Below are positions 17,778 through 25,461 of a stretch of DNA of 64,000 nucleotides, one piece after another. The DNA lies in the NCBI RefSeq assembly GCF_030124375.1, contig NZ_JASKLS010000015.1:1-64000 (forward strand), in the 5' to 3' direction. The position numbers and the translations under genes are program-made. Every line of letters begins with the position of its first letter. Position 1 is the stretch's first letter. Source of the stretch: Sinorhizobium sp. 6-70. GTDB lineage: Bacteria > Pseudomonadota > Alphaproteobacteria > Rhizobiales > Rhizobiaceae. Below the pieces are notes generated by a model. It worked only from the letters and a program-made list of their open reading frames with translations, did no database searches and was not told the DNA's origin.

Positions 17778-17832
17778 GCTACACGAGAGAAGGGTTTCCG
17801 CAGCGCTAGTCGTTCGGAAGCCTTTTTCTTTT
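17778..17832 (+). ncRNA. Antisense counter-transcribed RNA (ctRNA/incA) between repB and repC
   Basis: Transcribed opposite to repABC. A promoter is visible: TTGACA at 17743-17748, a 17-bp spacer, then GATTCT. The predicted RNA of about 55 nt ends in a rho-independent terminator: GGTTTCCG (17793-17800) pairs with CGGAAGCC (17815-17822, one G-U pair) around a 14-nt loop, followed by TTTTTCTTTT. Size, place and structure match ctRNAs of repABC plasmids, which base-pair with the repB-repC leader and limit RepC synthesis. They are strong incompatibility determinants. Confidence 0.85.
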
Positions 17833-17839
17833 GCTCTGT

Positions 17840-18844
17840 TTAATCTCCTGTTTCCTGTTGGTATTCGAGGTACAGAGATTGCAGCCTCTGCCTCACGAAA
17901 TCGGCAAAACCGGGGGCCGCCTTCTTGCTGAAGGCAAGGGTCGTTTCTGACTCCGTCTCGCGGATGCGTACTGGACGTGTGCGGTCAGGCGCGATCCAGG
18001 CCTCCGCCTTTGCGCGCTCCTTGGCCGTACTGAGGAAGCCGAACAGATTTTCGAAGCGCTGATCGCTTTCGCCGGCTGGAAACTCGGTCTTTTCGATAAA
18101 TTCGAGCGCTCGCGACCGGTTGCCGGCGAGATCGATAAGATCGGCGAGCTCGATCCATCGCCGGCGGCCAAAAGCGGGCGCGGCACCGACCGCCTCGATC
18201 ACTTCGACCGGTAGCCGGCGCACCACCGTGATCATCTTCGAGAGCGCCGCTTTGTCGATACCAAGCGACGACATGATGATCTCGCGGGAAAAGCCGCGAT
18301 CTTCCAGACGCGTGGCAAACAGGGCGCGCTCGATGAAGGAGAGGTCCGTGCGGGCGTTGTTCTCCTGCCCCTGGGAGACGACGAGCTGTTCGTCGCTGAG
18401 GTTGCGAATGACCGCCTTGACCTTCCCGCCGATCTCGCGGACCGCGGCAAGCCGCCGGTGACCATAGGCGACCTGGTAGCGCTCCTTAGCCGTCGGATGC
18501 GGTCTGACGAGGATCGGGACCTGTTGTCCGTGGTCGCGGATCTGCTGCACCAGCGCCGCTTGCGCCTCGGCGGTAACACCGAGCCGGTCGACGACGAAGG
18601 AAGCATCGATCAGCGAAGGGTCGAGATCGACGATCGATTGCCCTTCGGCAAGCTGGCGCTCCAATTCCTCAGCGCGCTCCACCTTCTGGGTGATGTTCGT
18701 GAGCGACCTGGTGATGCCGCCGACGAGGCCGCTTGGCCGGTGGCCCGGTGCAAGGCCGGCGATCGGGCGTTCGACAGCCGGTCGCTCTCCGTCGAGCGGA
18801 GCCGTAGGGCTGTCGGAAATGCCGATCAGGTTCTTGCGCGCCAT
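17840..18844 (-). CDS. repB: Plasmid partitioning protein RepB (ParB family)
   Basis: 334 aa. The ParB N-terminal domain shows VPILVRPHP, VAYGHRRLAAVREIG and QGQENNARTDLSFIERA, followed by a KorB-like helix-turn-helix region (SSLGIDKAALSKMITVVRRLP). It binds the parS sites and loads with RepA to segregate the replicon. It starts 3 nt after the repA stop codon, showing translational coupling. Its stop codon lies only 8 nt from the end of the ctRNA terminator. The six palindromes at 10.0-20.25 kb are its expected targets. Confidence 0.95.
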   Translation of the reverse strand: MARKNLIGISDSPTAPLDGERPAVERPIAGLAPGHRPSGLVGGITRSLTNITQKVERAEELERQLAEGQSIVDLDPSLIDASFVVDRLGVTAEAQAALVQQIRDHGQQVPILVRPHPTAKERYQVAYGHRRLAAVREIGGKVKAVIRNLSDEQLVVSQGQENNARTDLSFIERALFATRLEDRGFSREIIMSSLGIDKAALSKMITVVRRLPVEVIEAVGAAPAFGRRRWIELADLIDLAGNRSRALEFIEKTEFPAGESDQRFENLFGFLSTAKERAKAEAWIAPDRTRPVRIRETESETTLAFSKKAAPGFADFVRQRLQSLYLEYQQETGD

Positions 18845-18847
18845 CGA

Positions 18848-20044
18848 TTACTTCCTTCCCCAGACCTTGCGGATCATCTCCTCGATCTCGGCATTGACGA
18901 GCGAGAGCGAATCCATTGCCCGGTCATAGGTGCCGCGGATGAATTGCGAGCGTTCCACCTCGTAGAGCGTCTGCTTGGTGACGCCTGCGTCCGAGATGGC
19001 GGTCGACTTCACCATGGCGTTCTGGAGCATGCGATTGCCGAAGATCGCCCGCATGAAGCCGGTCATCTGGCTCTGAGGCCCGTCATTCGGCTCGAAACGG
19101 GTGACCAGATAGCGCATCCAGTCATAGCTCGTGCGTCCGCCCGCTTTTTCGACCACGGTCATCAGGTCGCTCGTCATCGACAGGAACTGCGACATCGACA
19201 TCACGTCGAGCATCTGCGGATGCACGGTGATAAGCACCGACGTCGCCGCGCAGAGCGCGGACATAGTCAAAAAGCCGAGCTGCGGCGGGCAGTCGATGAC
19301 GACGATATCGTAGAAACTCTCGATCTCGGAAAGCGCCTCGCCGATCCGGGCGAAGAACAAGGTTTCGGCCGATCCGCCGATCATTGCCTTCGGCGTCTCG
19401 TGCTCGAACTCCATCAGTTCGAGATTGCCCGGGATCAGGTGAAGATTGGTGGTGTAGGTCGAGCGGACGATATCGGCGATGGCGCGCGGGTTCTCGTAGC
19501 GGATGGCGCCATAAAGCGTTTCCGCCTCGCCGACGTCGAGCTCCGGCTGGTGGCCGAAGAGGGCGGAAAGCGAGGCCTGCGGATCGAGGTCGATCGCCAG
19601 CACGCGATAGCCGCGCAGCGCGAGATATTGAGAGAGATGGGCCGACGTCGTCGTCTTGCCCGACCCACCCTTGAAATTCATCACCGAAATGACCTGGAGC
19701 TTTTCGCCTGGTCGGCGGTGAGGGATGTACTTGCCGGTCTTCGCGCCCTCGTCGAGCACATGGCGGATGCGATCGATATCGTCGACGGCATACATGCGCC
19801 GGCCGTTTGACAGCGGCTGCGGCCCATGGCCTTCTGAAGCGATCTGACGGAGGTATCCTTCACCGATTCCGATGAAGGCCGCCGCCTCGGCCGGGGTGAA
19901 CAGGCGCATCGTTTTTTGCGCCGTCGGGGAGAAGATCTTTTTCTGGTGTTCCTGCAGTTGGTGAGCAAGCTCCTGAGCGTCGGCGGACAGCAGCGATGGC
20001 AAATGCTCCTGCTCCTCAAGACTCTGGATTCTCTGCTGCAACAT
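18848..20044 (-). CDS. repA: Plasmid partitioning ATPase RepA (ParA family)
   Basis: 398 aa from the ATG at 20042-20044 (MLQQRIQSLEEQ), which has GGAGAGG just upstream; a start eight codons earlier is possible. An N-terminal helix-turn-helix (FTPAEAAAFIGIGEGYLRQI) precedes the deviant Walker A motif NFKGGSGKTTTSAHL. Walker A' (LAIDLDPQAS) and the Walker B strand VVIDCPPQLG follow. RepA drives DNA segregation and represses the repABC promoter. It is the first gene of the operon, and two parS-like sites lie upstream of it. Confidence 0.95.
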   Translation of the reverse strand: MLQQRIQSLEEQEHLPSLLSADAQELAHQLQEHQKKIFSPTAQKTMRLFTPAEAAAFIGIGEGYLRQIASEGHGPQPLSNGRRMYAVDDIDRIRHVLDEGAKTGKYIPHRRPGEKLQVISVMNFKGGSGKTTTSAHLSQYLALRGYRVLAIDLDPQASLSALFGHQPELDVGEAETLYGAIRYENPRAIADIVRSTYTTNLHLIPGNLELMEFEHETPKAMIGGSAETLFFARIGEALSEIESFYDIVVIDCPPQLGFLTMSALCAATSVLITVHPQMLDVMSMSQFLSMTSDLMTVVEKAGGRTSYDWMRYLVTRFEPNDGPQSQMTGFMRAIFGNRMLQNAMVKSTAISDAGVTKQTLYEVERSQFIRGTYDRAMDSLSLVNAEIEEMIRKVWGRK

Positions 20045-20096
20045 CGCCCTCTCCGGAAAACTGCGCAAAATTCGACAATAAGCCCCTATCTGCGCA

Positions 20097-20124
20097 GTTA
20101 TACTATGCGCCGATTCGTTGCCAA
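20097..20124 (-). promoter_or_regulatory. Candidate repABC promoter
   Basis: Read on the minus strand: TTGGCA, 16 bp, TATAAC, with the -10 ending about 53 nt upstream of the preferred repA start. It is the best sigma-70-like match in the gap. RepA would be expected to repress here. Confidence 0.4.
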
Positions 20125-20197
20125 TTTACAAACGCTTAACAAAAACCCCGTTTATCCCGCCGGGACGTCGCAGTTTTATGAATTTCTCTGTTTAACA

Positions 20198-20213
20198 GTT
20201 GTCCGCGGACAAC
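20198..20213. promoter_or_regulatory. parS-like palindrome, type 2
   Basis: GTTGTCCGCGGACAAC, a perfect palindrome that fits GTTNNCNGCNGNNAAC but has different inner bases from the four type-1 copies. It lies 154 bp upstream of the repA start. Confidence 0.75.
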
Positions 20214-20235
20214 TTTTGTGGGCGGTCCCGATTCG

Positions 20236-20251
20236 GTTGTCCGCGGACAAC
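20236..20251. promoter_or_regulatory. parS-like palindrome, type 2
   Basis: A second exact GTTGTCCGCGGACAAC, 38 bp (start to start) from the first. The pair straddles the region upstream of the candidate repABC promoter and could serve both segregation and repression. Confidence 0.75.
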
Positions 20252-20390
20252 GCGGGGCCGAGCACAGTGGCGGCCGCAAGCTGCGGCACGGCTCGACGAG
20301 AGCCTGATCGGTATGTTTTCGATCGGGCAGGGGGAAGCCGAGGATGAGGGAGAGGCCTCGTTGCGCTGCAACCGACGACAGCGCCGCGCG

Positions 20391-20481
20391 TCTTATCAGA
20401 CGCGCAAAGGTCTCTGTAGCACTTTGATCTGCTGCATGCCTTTGTCCTTAGATCGAGGTCGATTTAAGGAAACATGCGGTG
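20391..20481 (+). repeat. RIME-like element, copy 3
   Basis: First palindrome GCGCGTCTTATCAGACGCGC; second from GCTGCATGCC through GATTTAAGGAAACATGCGG. One of the best-preserved copies. Confidence 0.75.
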
Positions 20482-20753
20482 GGCAGCATTGCTGTCGTGC
20501 CACTGTAGCCGTTGCCGCTGAAGCCGATCTAAGACCTTGAATTTGTTTTGTTCCTATTCGGGCGGTCACGCGTCGTTTCTGCCTGCGAGCTGGCGAACGC
20601 CGCCGTGATTTCGCACCAGGTCGAACCTCGTCGAGAGCGGTTGACCGGCGGCTGGAGATAGGCCTTTTAGAACATAAAATTAGTAGACTATTGACAGGCC
20701 GCTGCATTGTGGCAGGATTGTGATTGAAAAACGCAAACAGCGAAGGGCGCCCA

Positions 20754-20933
20754 ATGTTCTATCTCGGTGGAATGACGCTTGGCCATTTCGAGCCGCCGGT
20801 GTCGAAGGCGGCGGAGCGCAACGAAAGGGCCGCGTGCAATGCCGTCCGTGTTGATGCTGCGGCGGAGCGCGAACGGGAGCAGGAACAGGAATGGGCGCGT
20901 GCGTTCCTGACGCCTTGGCATCTCTTCTACTGA
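20754..20933 (+). CDS. Small hypothetical protein (59 aa)
   Basis: Starts at an ATG preceded by GAAGGGCG; a TTG 30 nt earlier would lengthen it. The product has an N-terminal FYLGGMTLGHFEPPV segment, then a charged helical stretch (VDAAAEREREQEQEWARAFL) and ends TPWHLFY. There is no signal peptide and no family that I recognise. A TTGACA lies at 20691, 60 nt upstream, so it may have its own promoter. It could be a real small protein, but evidence is limited to the start context and the compositional pattern. Confidence 0.4.
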   Translation: MFYLGGMTLGHFEPPVSKAAERNERAACNAVRVDAAAEREREQEQEWARAFLTPWHLFY

Positions 20934-21131
20934 AAAGGGGGAGTGGACGGCCTGGTAGCGCGGTTCTCCCCCGCATCCCGGCTTTGTGAAGACGGCGTCG
21001 CATCTCTGCTGCGGGCGGCACTCCCTGCGATGATTATCGGCTCGGGCGGGCCATCGTAATACGTTGACCGTGCAGCATCCGCCGTGGAAAACCGGCGGGC
21101 ATCATCGGCGGGACTGTTGCCGCGGCGGGAA

Positions 21132-21929
21132 ATGTTTAAGGTACGGGGTCAGTCACCAGCCGAGGATCCCGTCATTCCCAACGATCGTTCTTCCCACGAG
21201 GACAACCGTGCAGAGCAGCCGCTCTCCCTGCACCAGCGGATTCTCGGTGACGTCGAGGGGCATATTCTGTCCGGCGACTGGCCGCCGGGACACCGTATTC
21301 CTTTCGAGCACGAGTTGACGGAGCAATATGGTTGTTCGCGCATGACCGTGAACAAGGCCCTGACCGAGCTCGTCAAGAAAGGATTGATCGAGCGGCGGCG
21401 CAAGTCCGGCAGCTACGTCACCTTTCCGCACGTCCAGTCCGCGGTCATGGAAATCCACGACGTGAAACTCGAGGTGCAGTCGCGCGGCCTCGAATACGGC
21501 TATCGTCTCGATGAGCGGCATGTCCGCAAAGTCGGTGCCGATGATACGGGACGCATAGACCTGCCGGCCTCGGCGCGGCTGCTCGATATCACCTGCCGGC
21601 ATCTGGCGAGCGGCCGGCCCTTTTGCCTTGAGGAACGGCTCATCAACCTTTCGGCGGTGCCGGAGGCCGAAGCCGAACCATTCGATGTCGTCGCACCCGG
21701 TTCGTGGCTGCTCGGCAAGGTGCCGTGGAGTACGGCCGAGCATCGCATCCGCGCTGTGGCTGCGAGCCGTCAGGCCGCACAAGCCCTCGGCATTGCGGTC
21801 GGATCGCCCTGCCTCGTCATCGAACGGCGGACCTGGAGCGGCGGTGCGCCGGTCACCAGCGTGCGGCTGACCTATCCGGGCGATCGCCACGAACTGGTCG
21901 CGGAATTTGCGCCGAGCGCAATCGGGTAG
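21132..21929 (+). CDS. hutC: GntR/UTRA-family repressor, HutC-like
   Basis: About 265 aa from the ATG at 21132 (a start at 21084 is also open). The N-terminal GntR winged helix (LHQRILGDVEGHILSGDWPPGHRIPFEHELTEQYGCSRMTVNKALTELVKKGLIERRRKSGSYV region) is followed by a UTRA ligand-binding domain (ARLLDITCRHLASGRPFCLEERLINL...). The pattern, especially GDWPPGHRIPFEHEL and SRMTVNKAL, resembles HutC, which represses histidine utilisation and responds to urocanate. No hut enzyme genes occur in this window, so it is either an orphan or controls a distant locus. RIMEs lie on both sides. Confidence 0.75.
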   Translation: MFKVRGQSPAEDPVIPNDRSSHEDNRAEQPLSLHQRILGDVEGHILSGDWPPGHRIPFEHELTEQYGCSRMTVNKALTELVKKGLIERRRKSGSYVTFPHVQSAVMEIHDVKLEVQSRGLEYGYRLDERHVRKVGADDTGRIDLPASARLLDITCRHLASGRPFCLEERLINLSAVPEAEAEPFDVVAPGSWLLGKVPWSTAEHRIRAVAASRQAAQALGIAVGSPCLVIERRTWSGGAPVTSVRLTYPGDRHELVAEFAPSAIG

Positions 21930-22003
21930 ATCGCGCGACAGGGGCGAATGCGGGTGCAACCTTCCCTCCGATGCAGCACTCGGCGCGGCTTTCGCCGCCC
22001 ACA

Positions 22004-22105
22004 GCGACGCGCGTCTTTTCAGACCGCGCAAAGACCGGTGCAGCACTTTGGTTTGCTGCATGTTGTTGTCCGCAAATCGGCTGCGGTTTGAGGAAACATG
22101 CAGTA
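22004..22105 (+). repeat. RIME-like element, copy 4
   Basis: GACGCGCGTCTTTTCAGACC...GCAAAGACC, then GCAGCACTTTGGTTTGCTGCATG...GGTTTGAGGAAACATGCAG. It directly follows the hutC-like gene and could end its transcript. Confidence 0.75.
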
Positions 22106-22263
22106 GGTCCGCGACCTTTTCTTCAGATCGTCAATCTCAGCCTTGCGCAGCGACGGGCACGGGTGCACCCTTGGTCGAGCCTTGACCCTCGCGGGGGAGG
22201 GCGCGAGCCCGGAGCAAGCCATCGATCTCCGGTCTACCGTGCCTGAGCGCGGCATCTTGGCCC

Positions 22264-22306
22264 GCCGCATGTTTTCTTAAGTCGAAGCCGAATTAAGGAA
22301 ACCACG
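22264..22306 (+). repeat. Partial RIME (second palindrome only)
   Basis: GCCGCATGTTTTCTTAAGTC ... GCCGAATTAAGGAAACCACGGC resembles the distal RIME palindrome without the first one. Confidence 0.5.
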
Positions 22307-22371
22307 GCGCTAGATGACGATGACTTTAGGTCTAATCGACCTAAGTCATAAACGTGATCGATTCTAATAAG

Positions 22372-22425
22372 CTGAGACGCGGGATGCGGGCGGAAAACCG
22401 CGCACGCTTTTCCTCATCCCGCTCT
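22372..22425 (+). repeat. Short rhizobial hairpin repeat, copy 1
   Basis: GCGGGATGCGGGCGGAAAAC ... TTTTCCTCATCCCGCTCTA folds with GCGGGATG pairing to CATCCCGC. A second copy, inverted, lies at 35201-35252 in the thu operon. Confidence 0.6.
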
Positions 22426-22426
22426 A

Positions 22427-22527
22427 CTGCATGTTTCCTTAAATCGGAGCCGATTTAAGGGTAAAAACATGCAGCGATTCAAAGTGCTACAGCGACCTTT
22501 GCGCGTCTGAAGAGACGCGCGGCGCTG
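22427..22527 (-). repeat. RIME-like element, copy 5 (inverted)
   Basis: CTGCATGTTTCCTTAAATC ... GATTTAAGGGTAAAAACATGCAG, then GCGCGTCTGAAGAGACGCGC; a well-preserved copy in the opposite orientation, ending about 35 bp before the EF-G-like gene. Confidence 0.75.
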
Positions 22528-22561
22528 TAGAAAACGTGTCATCGTGGTAGGAGGATCGCCG

Positions 22562-24523
22562 ATGCGCTGCTTCACGGTACTTGGGCCTTCGCAGACCGGA
22601 AAATCCACGCTCGTGGAAAAGCTCGGTCTGCTCGAAGGCCAGCCAAGAAAATCCGCCTCTCCCTATGGCTTGAGCCTAACGGAGTTCGAATTTGGAAACG
22701 AGGAGTGGTGTGCGCTGGACACACCCGGAACCAACGAGGCGCTGGCGCACGCACAGGATGCCTTGCTCGCCAGCGATGCCTGCGTGCTCTGCGTTTCGCC
22801 GGTGCCGGAGGAGGCCGTGCTCGCGGCGCCCTACCTCAAGGCGATCGAGGCGTCGGGAACGCCCTGCATCCTTTTCGTCAACCGCATGGATGAGCCGAGG
22901 GGACGGCTGAGGGACGTCGTCGCCGCTCTCCAGGACTATTCCAACCACCCTTTCGTCCTCAGGCAGATTCCGATCCGCGACGGTGACAAGATCATCGGCA
23001 GCTGCGACCTGATTTCCGAGCGTGCCTGGCGCTACCGGGAAGGCCAGACGTCGGCGCTTTTCGAACTCCCCGAAAGCGTCGTCGAGCGCGAACACGAGGC
23101 GCGCACCGAACTGCTGGAGCATCTTTCCGAATTCGATGACTGGCTGCTGGAGGAACTGATCGAGGACCGCGAGCCGGCGAGCGACGCAATCTATACGATC
23201 TCGACGCGGGTCCTGAGCGAAAACAAGATCATTCCGGTGCTGGTCGGCGCGGCAAGCCACAGCAACGGCATTCTGCGGCTGATGAAGGCGCTCCGTCACG
23301 ACGCGCCGCGCGTGGATGCGCTTAGAAAACGCCTTGCTACGGCTGGCGGCATCGCCGATGCGACGCTTTCCGCCGTCAGCTTTCATGCCCATCATCGCCC
23401 GAGCGTCGGCAAGACCGTGCTTGTTCGCGCGCTCGAAAACGGCGTGAAGCAGGGAGCCATGCTCGGCGGCTCCGGGCTCGGGGCCCTGCAGGATCCGGCG
23501 AACGGCCGCCCTCTGACATCGGCGACACCGGCGCCCGGTCAGGTTTTCGCCGCGGTGAAATCCGATCACCTCGTCGTGCCGTCGCTGCTGACGGCCAATG
23601 CCACCCTGGGGCCGCCGGAATGGACAACTCCGCCGACGCCGATGATGGAGCGCATCCTGGTGCCGGAAAGCGAGCGCGACGAGACCAAGCTTTCCGAAAC
23701 GCTCGCCAAGCTTTCCGAAACCGATCGCGGCCTGAAGGTCATGCAGGAGGAGGGGACCGGCGCGCAACTGGTCTGCGCGCAGGGGCCGGTGCACCTGCGC
23801 GACCTGTGCCGGACGCTCTCCGATATCTTTCACGTCGAGGTCAGCGAGCAACCGCCGAGTCCGATCTATCGCGAGACGATCTCGAAGTCGTCGGACGTGC
23901 ATTATCGTCACCGCAAGCAGACCGGCGGCGCCGGCCAGTTTGCGGATGTGAAGCTCAGTGTTCACCCCAATGAACGCGGCGGCGGATTCACCTTTGCCGA
24001 GACCGTCAAGGGCGGCGCCGTTCCGAGAAACTTCATACCGGCGGTCGAAGCAGGGGCGCGCGAAGCGATGGACAAAGGCCCGCTCGGCTTCAAGGTCATC
24101 GACGTCGGCGTAATGCTGACCGACGGCCAGCATCACTCCGTCGACAGTTCGGAATACGCGTTCCGCACGGCCGGGAAGATGGGCGTTCGCCAGGCCCTCT
24201 CACAGGCCTCGGCCGTGCTGATGCAGCCGATCTTCCGCGTGGAGATTCATATCCCATCCATCTATTCCGGCAGTCTCGTGCCGATCGTTTCGACGCTGAA
24301 AGGGCAGGTTCTCGGTTTCGACCGGGACGAAGGGGCGAAGGGGTGGGATATCTTCCGCGCCCTGATCCCAGGCTCCGCGCTGGACGACCTGGCGCGCTCG
24401 CTGAGATCCGCCACACAGGGGATCGGTTACTTTTCCAAGGGCTTCGATCATTTCGAGGAGCTTTACGGCAAGGAAGCCCAGAGCGTGATCACCGCGCATG
24501 GGGCGCATGCGAACGAGCACTGA
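22562..24523 (+). CDS. EF-G-like translational GTPase paralogue
   Basis: 653 aa from the ATG at 22562 (TAGGAGG upstream). It has the EF-G order: GTPase domain, beta-barrel domain II, and domains III-V (YRETISKSSDVHYRHRKQTGGAGQFADV is the domain IV start). GTPase motifs are altered: the P-loop reads GPSQTGKST instead of the usual (G/A)HVDHGKTT-type, switch II keeps DTPG, G4 is NRMD, and the RGITI-type switch I is not recognisable. This places it with EF-G-like proteins outside canonical FusA. It probably does not replace EF-G; a role in ribosome rescue, recycling or regulation is conceivable. It stands alone between RIMEs. Confidence 0.8.
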   Translation: MRCFTVLGPSQTGKSTLVEKLGLLEGQPRKSASPYGLSLTEFEFGNEEWCALDTPGTNEALAHAQDALLASDACVLCVSPVPEEAVLAAPYLKAIEASGTPCILFVNRMDEPRGRLRDVVAALQDYSNHPFVLRQIPIRDGDKIIGSCDLISERAWRYREGQTSALFELPESVVEREHEARTELLEHLSEFDDWLLEELIEDREPASDAIYTISTRVLSENKIIPVLVGAASHSNGILRLMKALRHDAPRVDALRKRLATAGGIADATLSAVSFHAHHRPSVGKTVLVRALENGVKQGAMLGGSGLGALQDPANGRPLTSATPAPGQVFAAVKSDHLVVPSLLTANATLGPPEWTTPPTPMMERILVPESERDETKLSETLAKLSETDRGLKVMQEEGTGAQLVCAQGPVHLRDLCRTLSDIFHVEVSEQPPSPIYRETISKSSDVHYRHRKQTGGAGQFADVKLSVHPNERGGGFTFAETVKGGAVPRNFIPAVEAGAREAMDKGPLGFKVIDVGVMLTDGQHHSVDSSEYAFRTAGKMGVRQALSQASAVLMQPIFRVEIHIPSIYSGSLVPIVSTLKGQVLGFDRDEGAKGWDIFRALIPGSALDDLARSLRSATQGIGYFSKGFDHFEELYGKEAQSVITAHGAHANEH

Positions 24524-24546
24524 GTGAAACCTTGGGGCCTGGCCGC

Positions 24547-24567
24547 GCCGCCACCGAGAGCGGCGGC
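24547..24567. terminator. Hairpin between convergent genes
   Basis: GCCGCC pairs with GGCGGC around a 9-nt loop between the EF-G-like and dioxygenase stop codons; may terminate both transcripts. Confidence 0.35.
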
Positions 24568-24579
24568 CCGTGCTGCACC

Positions 24580-25164
24580 TTAGACAACGAAATCAAACCG
24601 GCCGAATTTGCCGTCGGCAGTGTTGCGGATATCGAGCAGCAGTGCGTCCGAATAGAGCCCGTCGCTGGCATTGGCGGGTTCGTTCGGAAAGAAGAGCTGC
24701 GTCGTGAGCAGCCCGCCGCCACGGCGCTGCACGCGGAGATGATAGTGCCGGGTTCGGCCAGTGTAACGCGCGGGGACGATCGTGGCGAACCACCAGCGCC
24801 CGTTTGAATCGGTGAACTGGTGCGCGCGCAGCCTGAAGCCGCGCGTGTCATAGGCGCCGGTGTCGTCGGCATGCCAGATCTCGACGAGGCTGTTGGCGAG
24901 CGGCCGGCAGTCGGCGTCGAGGACGTAGCCGGCGAGCGTGATGCGCTCGCCGTCGGGGGAATCAGCAAAGAGTTCGTGACGCAGGGGCGCGTCGGGTTTG
25001 TAGAAGGGACCGGCCGTGCGGGCGAGGGTCAGGTCGCGATCACTGCCGCAGGCCGGCGTTGGCGGTAGGAGGCGCCGCTGCGCGGCGGCCCCGCGGAGGT
25101 TGACGATGGGCAAGGCCGGGATTGCTAGAAAAGCAGTCAGCAGCGAACGTCGCGTTGGAAGCAT
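24580..25164 (-). CDS. Exported intradiol ring-cleavage dioxygenase family protein
   Basis: 194 aa. An N-terminal signal with adjacent arginines (TRRSLLTAFLAIPALPIV) suggests export, perhaps by Tat. The catalytic domain shows TAGPFYKPDAPLR, the strand LAGYVLDADCRPLANSLVEIWHAD and iron-ligand candidates: Tyr in GAYDTRGFRLR and Tyr, His, His in PARYTGRTRHYHLRVQ. Intradiol enzymes open catechol-type rings using Fe(III). This small single-subunit secreted type is distinct from the PcaGH protocatechuate enzyme, and no beta-ketoadipate genes are nearby, so the substrate is uncertain. The start has AAAGGAG. Confidence 0.82.
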   Translation of the reverse strand: MLPTRRSLLTAFLAIPALPIVNLRGAAAQRRLLPPTPACGSDRDLTLARTAGPFYKPDAPLRHELFADSPDGERITLAGYVLDADCRPLANSLVEIWHADDTGAYDTRGFRLRAHQFTDSNGRWWFATIVPARYTGRTRHYHLRVQRRGGGLLTTQLFFPNEPANASDGLYSDALLLDIRNTADGKFGRFDFVV

Positions 25165-25189
25165 GGCCGGCTCCTTTCACGCCTCTCCA

Positions 25190-25288
25190 GCGCCGCGCGT
25201 CTTATTCAAACGCGCAAAGAACGCTGTAGCACTTCTTTGCTGCACGTCTTTATCCTCAAATTGGCTGCGATTTAAGGAAACATGCAGT
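25190..25288 (+). repeat. RIME-like element, copy 6
   Basis: GCGCCGCGCGTCTTATTC...ACGCGCAAAGAACGCTGTAG, then TTGCTGCACGTC...GATTTAAGGAAACATGCAGTG, immediately upstream of the dioxygenase start. Confidence 0.75.
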
Positions 25289-25461
25289 GCTCGGCGCGGC
25301 GCCGGTGCTTCGAGTAAGGAAACTCTTGGGATTGCGCCGCGCCCGTCGATAGACGTTAGCACGTAATCGACGGGCGCAGCTTCACAAAGCGGTCATCGGC
25401 CTGTTTGCGAAGCAGCCAAAGGACCGGCCCGCGCACCCTTTTCGGATGCGTGGGGGATTGT

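Noticed and set aside
22676..24136. 486-codon minus-strand frame opposite the EF-G-like gene
   Set aside because: Shadow of a gene with clear EF-G domains.
20391..25288. Recurrent palindromic repeats that might be a CRISPR array
   Set aside because: Copies are kilobases apart, have no regular spacers and no cas genes; they are dispersed RIME-type elements.
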